Assembly: GCA_036186865.1 (NCBI GenBank)
Contig: AP025042.1
Location: forward strand, 17,507,496 to 17,571,495
Source of the DNA: Eustoma russellianum
Lineage: Eukaryota > Streptophyta > Magnoliopsida > Gentianales > Gentianaceae
Direction of reading: 5' to 3'
Length of the DNA: 64,000 nt
This document shows, piece after piece, positions 57,889-64,000 of the stretch. How positions within the stretch are numbered: the stretch's first letter is position 1; each line of letters opens with the position of its first letter. The notes below the pieces were generated by a model that had not been told where the DNA came from, did no database searches, and saw only the letters and a program-made list of their open reading frames with translations. The position numbers and the translations under genes are program-made.

Positions 57889-60800
57889 ATTTCTTATTCT
57901 GGAATATTCGAGGCAGACGTGCCTCATTACCTAGGTTGAAACAGTTAATTACGGAACATCGTTTACAATTACTAGCTTTATTAGAGCCCAAACACGAACC
58001 TTCAAGCATTTGTCGTTTTATGTTGCAGCTTTGTTTCACACATTCATATGCCTCTCTTTCACATCGTATTTGGTTCTTCTGGCGGGATGCAGAGTTTCAA
58101 TTACTTGACACTCAGGATCAGGGTCAAGTGGTGCATTTCACTCTTCAATCCATCTCGTTGCAATGGAAATTTGTACTTTCGATGGTTTATGCCAGCACTA
58201 CACCAGTCCAGCGACGGCTCCTCTGGCAAGCCCTGTGTGATTTGGCTATCTCGAATACTCTACCTTGGTTAGTTGGTGGAGATTTTAATACTTTTCGCGC
58301 GTTGGAAGATCATCGAGGTCGATCGGTTCCATCATTATCCGCTCTACAGGATTTTAATGACTGTATTGAGTACTGCTCTCTTATGGCTCCTCCTCACCAG
58401 GGCTCCAGATTTACTTGGGCAGATGGTAGAGGGCTTGGTCGAATTAGTCGCAGATTAGATTGGTTATTTCTCAATTCCATATTTCAAGCCCACTTTCCGA
58501 TGCTACAGCTGACTCATTTACCGCGGGTTGCCTCGGATCACATGCCCATCTTACTCGTCTGTAGTCGACAGGGAGGTATTTCTCGGCGCACATTCAGATT
58601 TTTGGACCCATGGTTGCATCATTCAAACTTTCATACTTATATGAAGCAGACATGGCAATCTTATCCTACTACAGGAGGCATGTATGGTTTTTACACCAAG
58701 CTACGTTCATTCAAAAAAGATATACAACGGTGGAACCTAGATGTCTTTGGCAATATTTTTAATAATCTCAAGTATGCGGAGACTCAATTGAATCATGCTG
58801 AAGCAGCTTTCGACTCTAACCCCACAGATGCACATCGAGAGGACTATCATAAGGCTAAGGCTGAATATCTACAAGCATCGGCCGCGGAATTGCGATTCTG
58901 GAAACAAAAGGCTAGAGTAAAATGGCTTCAAGAAGGTGATGCTAATACCCAATATTTTCACTCTATAGTCAAGGGAAAGAGGACACAATTACGCATTCAG
59001 CAAATACATGATGCTGAAGGCCATTTACTAACAGAACCTTCGGATATCATGGCGGCGGCGGTTTCTTTTTATACAGATTTGTTTGCTCCGGCAGTTACAC
59101 AAAATCATGAGGCTGTCTTATCATATATTCCTCGGTTGGTAACGGATGAAGAAAATATACGGCTGACCATGCTTCCGACAGCAGCTGAAATCAAAGAGGC
59201 GGTCTGGCATTTAGATCCTCATAGTGCTGCTGGCCCAGATGGTTTTCACGGTATGTTTTATCGGTCATGTTGGTCGGTTATACATTCGGACGTCGAAAAG
59301 GCAGTCCAGGAGTTCTTCCTTGGTATTCCGCAGCCATCGATTATGGCAAGTGCGGTTATCACTTTGATCCCCAAAACTTCCTCCCCACAGACTTTCGGTG
59401 ACTTCAGACCAATATGTTTGACGAATTGTTTGAGTAAGGTATGTACCCGCATTATCGCGACGCGATTGGGGCAACTTCTGCCGAAGTTGATATCTCCGGA
59501 ACAAACAGGATTTCTCCCTGGGCATGATATCTCCACCCAAGTTTTATTGGCTCGAGAAATGGTGCATATGTTGGATGCTGGCACTTCACACTTATGTTTA
59601 AAATTGGATATGATGAAAGCTTTTGATCGTGTCAGTTGGGATTATTTGGAGAGAATTATGTTGGGTTTTGGCTTCTCGGGGTTTTTCACTAGATTGATCC
59701 TAAATCATCTCCGCGCTACTGCGTTATCTGTTTTGATCAATGGCGCCCCATCTCCATTATTCCGGCCACATCGAGGAGTGAAACAAGGAGATCCATTATC
59801 TCCTCTGCTTTTTATTCTGTCTTCTGAGGGATTCAGTCGAGGCTTATCCTCTTTAGTGGCATCCGGCAATATTCAATCATTTAGCCTTGGTCGTATCCCC
59901 TTTGCCATCTCTCATTTGGCGTATGCCGACGATCTACTTGTCTTTCTGAAAGGTACACAACGTAATATTCGTCGATTTAAGAGGTTCTTAACGGATTACG
60001 AAGCAGCTTCGGGACAAAAGGTCAATTTCCACAAGAGTAGTATGATACCATCGGCCCGACTCTCTGAACAGCGTGTTCGACATTTACAGGAGATCCTTGG
60101 AATGAGGCTTTCGACACTCCCTTTCCGATATTTAGGATCTTATCTTCACAAGGGTATTAACCGTTCAAGATACTGTGCTACAATATTACAACATTTTGAT
60201 GATAAGTTACAAGGATGGCATTCCAAACTATTATCTACTGCAGGCAGATTAGTCCTACTGCACGCGGTGCTCTCTGCGCTTCCTTTGCATGTCATGGCAG
60301 CAGGGGGGCTCCCAAAATCTGTCATTAAGATGATACAGAGGAAAATGGCTACTTTTTATTGGGGGCAGCGCCGACATTGGGTTTCATGGTCCAATATCAC
60401 CTTACCTACGGAGGTGGGGGGATTAGGGCTACGCGATCTTTCTTCCTTGCAACAGGCATATCATTGCAGAATATGGTGGTTATATCATAAGCAAGATACG
60501 TTATGGAGCCGCTATATGCACGCCAAATATGGACGTAGGGGAGACTTTCGGCCACGTCTTCCGGATTCACCGGTGTGGAAGCTTATTTGTCGCATCCATC
60601 AGCTTTGTGTAATGCATACTGCAGGGTCCAATAATCATCTCACTTGGCAGCCCTCCCCCTCGGGAGAATTTGCGCTTAAATCAGCTTACAATATTTGTCG
60701 CTCATCTAAACCCACATTGATTTCTGCGAAGTTCATTTGGTTTAAACACCATTCACCATCCATCCGATTATTCCTCTGGAGATTATTTCATGCGGCTTTA

Positions 60801-61751
60801 CCATTTGAGGACTATATAGGCTCTTATTTGATTGCACGTCCCACACAGTGCCCATTTTGCAAGCAGCATTCTTCCTCAGTCGATCATGTGTTCTTGAATT
60901 GTGCAGCAATCCAGTCCATATGGCTTTTCTTTGCCTCTGAATTGCAGAGTATATTTCCGAGTACATACACTATACGACAATATTTATTAGCTTGGTGGTA
61001 CCGTTCATCCTTTTCGTCCTTTGATGGGGTGCTCAAGATTGTAGTCCCTGGCATTTTGGTCTATAATATATGGCATTGTTATGCAAATATGGTATATGGA
61101 GATCAAACATCATTTTCTCTATCTGCACTCCGAAATACCGTCCTTTTCGAGCTTCATATGTGGGTTCATTCAATTCAAGGTACCAAGCTAGCTGCCGGAC
61201 CCGCTTCGCCGTTATCCTGGCTGTCAATCCCTCGCCCTCCGCGTCTACAAGTGGTTAAATGGCTTACTCCCCCAACGAGTCGCTTTAAACTAAATGTGGA
61301 TGCCGCGGTTGGCCGCTCCAATGCGGCAGGTGGTATCATTTTACGCGATTCATGTGGAGCATGTGTGCGGGCGGTAGCATTCCGCCTCCCATATTGTCCA
61401 CCATTGCAGGCTGAAATTCAAACAGCCCTGTTTGGCTTGCTATATTTCCTGCCCTTATACAGGTCTCTGATTCTAGAGACTGATTGTGCACAGCTAATAC
61501 AACGTCTACGTAAACAGCAGCCCGTGTTTGGAAACTTCCATCTTACACTACTACAGCAGTTGATCACTAGTCATAATCTGGAAATTCAGCATGTATTCAG
61601 AGAAGCAAATATGCCGGCGCATTATTTGGCGCAGCATGCAATGCAATCGCCTTGCACTGCTATCTTCACGCCGTCCAGCCTGCCTTCAATGGTCCGTGCT
61701 GCGGTTTCTTTGGACCTCACGTCCGTTGCTGTGCGTAGACAGTCAGCATAA
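57885..61751 (+). CDS. LINE I ORF2 protein (endonuclease-RT-RNase H)
   Basis: A 1288-residue intact ORF2 that nicks target DNA and reverse transcribes LINE RNA at the nick. AP endonuclease, residues 1-~225: N7 (WNIRG), E34 (LLEPK), D133 and N135 (GGDFNTF), S217-D218-H219. RT: GPDGFHGMFYR, FRPICL, KLDMMKAFDRVSW, GVKQGDPLSP, YADD at 680-683. zf-RVT: C989, C992, H1001, C1006. Plant LINE RNase H: D1139, E1177, D1200, with His at 1246 where many RNases H have Asp (the same in LINE C). Probably translated by reinitiation after ORF1. Confidence 0.96.
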   Translation: MNFLFWNIRGRRASLPRLKQLITEHRLQLLALLEPKHEPSSICRFMLQLCFTHSYASLSHRIWFFWRDAEFQLLDTQDQGQVVHFTLQSISLQWKFVLSMVYASTTPVQRRLLWQALCDLAISNTLPWLVGGDFNTFRALEDHRGRSVPSLSALQDFNDCIEYCSLMAPPHQGSRFTWADGRGLGRISRRLDWLFLNSIFQAHFPMLQLTHLPRVASDHMPILLVCSRQGGISRRTFRFLDPWLHHSNFHTYMKQTWQSYPTTGGMYGFYTKLRSFKKDIQRWNLDVFGNIFNNLKYAETQLNHAEAAFDSNPTDAHREDYHKAKAEYLQASAAELRFWKQKARVKWLQEGDANTQYFHSIVKGKRTQLRIQQIHDAEGHLLTEPSDIMAAAVSFYTDLFAPAVTQNHEAVLSYIPRLVTDEENIRLTMLPTAAEIKEAVWHLDPHSAAGPDGFHGMFYRSCWSVIHSDVEKAVQEFFLGIPQPSIMASAVITLIPKTSSPQTFGDFRPICLTNCLSKVCTRIIATRLGQLLPKLISPEQTGFLPGHDISTQVLLAREMVHMLDAGTSHLCLKLDMMKAFDRVSWDYLERIMLGFGFSGFFTRLILNHLRATALSVLINGAPSPLFRPHRGVKQGDPLSPLLFILSSEGFSRGLSSLVASGNIQSFSLGRIPFAISHLAYADDLLVFLKGTQRNIRRFKRFLTDYEAASGQKVNFHKSSMIPSARLSEQRVRHLQEILGMRLSTLPFRYLGSYLHKGINRSRYCATILQHFDDKLQGWHSKLLSTAGRLVLLHAVLSALPLHVMAAGGLPKSVIKMIQRKMATFYWGQRRHWVSWSNITLPTEVGGLGLRDLSSLQQAYHCRIWWLYHKQDTLWSRYMHAKYGRRGDFRPRLPDSPVWKLICRIHQLCVMHTAGSNNHLTWQPSPSGEFALKSAYNICRSSKPTLISAKFIWFKHHSPSIRLFLWRLFHAALPFEDYIGSYLIARPTQCPFCKQHSSSVDHVFLNCAAIQSIWLFFASELQSIFPSTYTIRQYLLAWWYRSSFSSFDGVLKIVVPGILVYNIWHCYANMVYGDQTSFSLSALRNTVLFELHMWVHSIQGTKLAAGPASPLSWLSIPRPPRLQVVKWLTPPTSRFKLNVDAAVGRSNAAGGIILRDSCGACVRAVAFRLPYCPPLQAEIQTALFGLLYFLPLYRSLILETDCAQLIQRLRKQQPVFGNFHLTLLQQLITSHNLEIQHVFREANMPAHYLAQHAMQSPCTAIFTPSSLPSMVRAAVSLDLTSVAVRRQSA

Positions 61752-62600
61752 CGTCCTCCATATAGATTGGCCCGCACGTCTTTTTCCTGTCTGTGCTCGA
61801 TTGAGTACAGACAGGCAGGGTATGTTGATTGATCTTTTTCATTTATTAATTATTGGCATTTGCCATGCTTACACACATCTTGCTTTTCCATATACATGGT
61901 TTATGCTTGGCGAGGATGCTCATTTACTATGCGTTGCAAAAAGCACTTTCATGGACGTTTGTATTGATGGGCAAAGGTGTACTGTTGCTGCCTGCACTGT
62001 TCGCTATGCAGGCAGCCTTGGTGGGTACACTATCTTGTCTGTTTATTTTCTAGGGCTGCTGTTGCTACGACTATGTGATATATACTTTTATTTGGCTGCT
62101 GCATGTCTTTCTATGTATTGGCAATCTGGGATTCTTACTATTGTCGGGAGCTTCATTCATGCTATACACACATCTCACGCGCAAGACTGTATTGCCTTCC
62201 ACGTGGCGCGAAGTCATTGGTGTGAGCTAGCTCAGTATGTCTTCCACAGGGATTGGCGTTTTCTGACACATCCTGCCTGTGTCCTGTGGGATGCAGGCAG
62301 GCTCGGTATGCTAATTTATCAATTACTCTGCATTTTATATTTTCTTCAAATGACTCATAATTTGTTCTTGGTGCCTGCTGTTTCATGTATTGGATTATAT
62401 CTGGCGCTACCCATGGATGGTTTGCTCACCGGGGAGTTCTCCACGCTTATTGACAAGCACATGCCTTGGTTTACCCTGCTGGAACTACTGGAGATGACAC
62501 TTTGGAGGCTTTGTTTCTACTATATTCGATATCTACACCAACTGGACGAATACCAACAACTGGGCACATATTTACATACTATACATTTCAATGATGGTCG
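61752..62600 (+). other. LINE I 3' UTR with three similar stem-loops
   Basis: Perfect or near-perfect hairpins occur at 61786-61815 (cctgtctgt/acagacagg), 61987-62016 (gctgcctgca/tgcaggcagc) and 62272-62301 (cctgcctg/caggcagg). They share stem sequence and are followed by ggtatg-like bases. LINE H has one such hairpin. A 386-codon open frame (61591-62751) overlaps the ORF2 end in another frame and crosses this region; it has no domain and is not called a gene. Confidence 0.65.
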
Positions 62601-62682
62601 TATAAATATGTACGCTTTTTCCTTCGCTAGGGTTTTATCCACAAGGGTGGTTTTTCCTAGCAAGGTTTTAATGCGGCATATC
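62601..62682 (+). other. Conserved LINE 3' domain
   Basis: About 80 bp, beginning tataaatatgtacgc and ending aatgcggcatatc, with near-repeats ggttttatcc and ggtttt inside. Counterparts: 7943-8026, 19873-19950, 29293-29375 and 55114-55196 (all minus). It is the best-conserved non-coding part of these LINEs and probably the RNA segment recognised by the ORF2 protein. It may correspond to a conserved 3' domain described in angiosperm SINEs and LINEs; I cannot confirm this here. Confidence 0.75.
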
Positions 62683-62759
62683 GTATACGACTGGAGATAT
62701 GTCCTCCTTAGTTTGTTATTTCATTTGTTCACTTACTCTGAACTCTTGTAATATGGTTT

Positions 62760-62779
62760 TCCTCCGCCATAAGTGAGGC
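62760..62779 (+). other. LINE terminal motif
   Basis: cctccgccataagtgagg, followed by an A/T-rich tail with aataaaat and then TA repeats. Close variants end LINEs B, C, D, G and H, always within about 50 bp of the insertion border. This marks the true 3' end of the family. Confidence 0.8.
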
Positions 62780-62817
62780 TTCTCATTTTTTTAATAAAAT
62801 AAATGTTTAATAAAAAA

Positions 62818-62997
62818 TATATATATATATATATATATGTACATATATATATGTGTACATATATATATGTGTACATATATATATGTGTACATATATATAT
62901 GTATATATTTGTGTATATATATATATGTATATATGTAGTTCTCATCTTCGGTTGTCTATATTCTGGATGAATATATATGTATATATATATATAATCA
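62818..62997. repeat. TA-rich minisatellite between LINE I and LINE J
   Basis: Alternating TA, then four palindromic units of 16-18 bp built on tgtacatatatatatg (about 62838-62905), then more TA-rich sequence with a unique patch near 62938-62970. It contains the right copy of the LINE I duplication (62826-62845). Confidence 0.85.
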
Positions 62998-64000
62998 TGC
63001 GGCGATTCCCTCTGGCGATTCCCGGCGGCGCCAACCGCCGCTGACCACTGCTGCCGGAGACCACATTCTCTCCTCACTCCGATTTTCATATTATCTACGC
63101 TCCTACATTCCCCTTCTCCTGATCGTCCTTCTCCCGCTCATCTACACAGCGCCTGGATTTTTCTCGTAGCGATCATGATGGCGCCGACTTTTGCGGCGGT
63201 AGTCACCGGCGCCGCTCGTTCTAAAGCTGACGGCATCCACATTGCACCAAAAACGGTTTCCCGTCACAGAGGCCTTCCATTGGTTTCCTTTCTGGATGAT
63301 GAAATTGACGCATTGGCTGAACCCTACAGGCATTCATCGGTTGGCACTTTTTGGTATGGTAGGCCTCCTATGAAAGTTATACGTGATGTGTTTGAGAAAA
63401 TTGGCTTTCAACAAGATTTACGTGTTACACTGTTGGATAAATCGCATATCCTTCTCACTTTCTGCAATGAAGCGGATTATTTGCGCTGCTTTTATCGTCG
63501 ATCATGGCAAATTTCCGGTTGTCATATGCGGATTACGAAGTGGACTGTTGATTTTGACCCAAGTACTGATGTTCCTATTGTGCCAATCTGGGTCGCTTTT
63601 CCATATTTGCCGATACATCTTCATCATCAGGCAGCTCTTTTTGAGGTGGTTAATCCGATTGGTACCCCTTTGAAGCTAGATGTCGCCACTTCAGGTGGCC
63701 TGCGCCCATCAGTGGCTCGCGTTTGTGTCGAGGTTGATGTCTCACAAGAATTGCCTCAAATTATTTATCTACAAGCGAAAGGCCGAATGATACTACAATC
63801 TATAATATATGAGGATCTCCCTCTGTTTTGCACCTCTTGCCGCCGTTTAGGTCATGCAGCGACTGCATGTCCGTCTATAACCAATGCTCAGGCTCCTCCA
63901 CCGCCACCTCCTCCGCCTCCACCACCACCTTCAAAATCGTTGCGTCCTCCCCGTCAGCGATGGACCCCAATCAAAAAGGGTCCGTTGAACTCAGAGGTGA
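62998..64000 (+). mobile_element. LINE J: 5' part of a plant L1, cut by the window edge
   Basis: It starts tgcggcgat like LINE I, has a 5' UTR of about 180 bp, and ORF1 stays open to the end of the window. The ORF1 protein is very similar to that of LINE I. It is head-to-tail with LINE I but separated by the TA minisatellite, so the two are independent insertions rather than one duplication. Confidence 0.88.
63175..64000 (+). CDS. LINE J ORF1 protein, partial at window end
   Basis: An open frame of 275 codons from the double ATG at 63175/63178 to the window edge without a stop. It has the same architecture as LINE I ORF1: APTFAAVV start, DUF4283 core (MRITKWTVDFDPSTDV), zinc knuckle CTSCRRLGHAATAC, then a proline run longer than in LINE I (about 12 prolines) and SLRPPRQRWTPIKKG. 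The start aligns with LINE I. Whether ORF2 is intact cannot be seen. Confidence 0.92.
   Translation, partial: MMAPTFAAVVTGAARSKADGIHIAPKTVSRHRGLPLVSFLDDEIDALAEPYRHSSVGTFWYGRPPMKVIRDVFEKIGFQQDLRVTLLDKSHILLTFCNEADYLRCFYRRSWQISGCHMRITKWTVDFDPSTDVPIVPIWVAFPYLPIHLHHQAALFEVVNPIGTPLKLDVATSGGLRPSVARVCVEVDVSQELPQIIYLQAKGRMILQSIIYEDLPLFCTSCRRLGHAATACPSITNAQAPPPPPPPPPPPPSKSLRPPRQRWTPIKKGPLNSEV

Larger units (their letters stand above)
56181..62817 (+). mobile_element. LINE I: apparently intact plant L1
   Basis: A 6.6-kb L1 with 5' UTR, intact ORF1 and ORF2, 3' UTR, conserved 3' domain, terminal motif and an A-rich tail running into TA repeats. The 5' end (tgcggcgat) matches LINE J, so it is probably full-length. 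A 20-bp duplication flanks it (56161-56180 and 62826-62845). Intact frames and all inspected catalytic residues make it potentially mobile; actual activity is unknown. Confidence 0.92.

Noticed and set aside
62733..63089. 118-codon minus-strand ORF
   Set aside because: Mostly Tyr-Ile repeats translated from the TA microsatellite.
56181..64000. LINE I and LINE J as a tandem duplication
   Set aside because: They differ at many positions, have different 5' UTR lengths, and LINE I has its own flanking duplication.

Overview
The window is repeat-dominated nuclear DNA of a flowering plant. The evidence is Ty1/copia and Ty3/gypsy-type LTR retrotransposons primed by initiator-methionine tRNA, plant-type L1 LINEs (DUF4283-type ORF1; ORF2 with AP endonuclease, RT, zf-RVT and a C-terminal plant RNase H), and AT-rich, microsatellite-laden spacers. 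I see no host protein gene, rRNA, tRNA or CRISPR array. The species cannot be told from this sequence.

Layout: 1-3704 is a coding-empty LTR-retrotransposon remnant on the minus strand (internal part, primer-binding site, LTR with a 28-bp tandem repeat). 3705-7800 is a decayed LINE (A, minus). 7812-8254 is a short LINE 3' fragment (B, minus). 8255-25550 is LINE C (minus), split near its 3' end by Copia-1 (8304-19786, plus). Copia-1 is a complete copia element with about 3.05-kb, nearly identical LTRs, intact gag and pol, and a 5-bp target-site duplication.

25551-49140 is an old LTR retrotransposon (plus) with no coding capacity. Its 3' LTR was split by full-length LINE D (29149-46783, minus, 16-bp duplication), which was then split by Copia-2 (29482-41040, minus), a broken relative of Copia-1. 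This is a three-layer nest. 49140-54970 is LINE G (plus, decayed), 55021-56131 is a 5'-truncated LINE (H, minus), 56181-62817 is an apparently intact LINE (I, plus) with a 20-bp duplication, and 62998 to the window end is the start of a close relative (J, plus) with an open ORF1.

The elements do not cooperate with host genes; they are layers of a transposition history. Copia-1 makes Gag and Pol from one RNA and LINE I makes ORF1 and ORF2 proteins from a two-cistron RNA. Two expression features deserve a second look. First, a possible 91- or 97-nt intron between copia gag and pol would put the two frames in register, and the 91-nt spacing is identical in both copia copies. Second, LINE I has an ATGA stop-start overlap between ORF1 and ORF2. 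The LINE 3' tails also share an approximately 80-bp conserved domain, a terminal motif, and recurring hairpins. All element names (A-J, Copia-1/2) are local labels.
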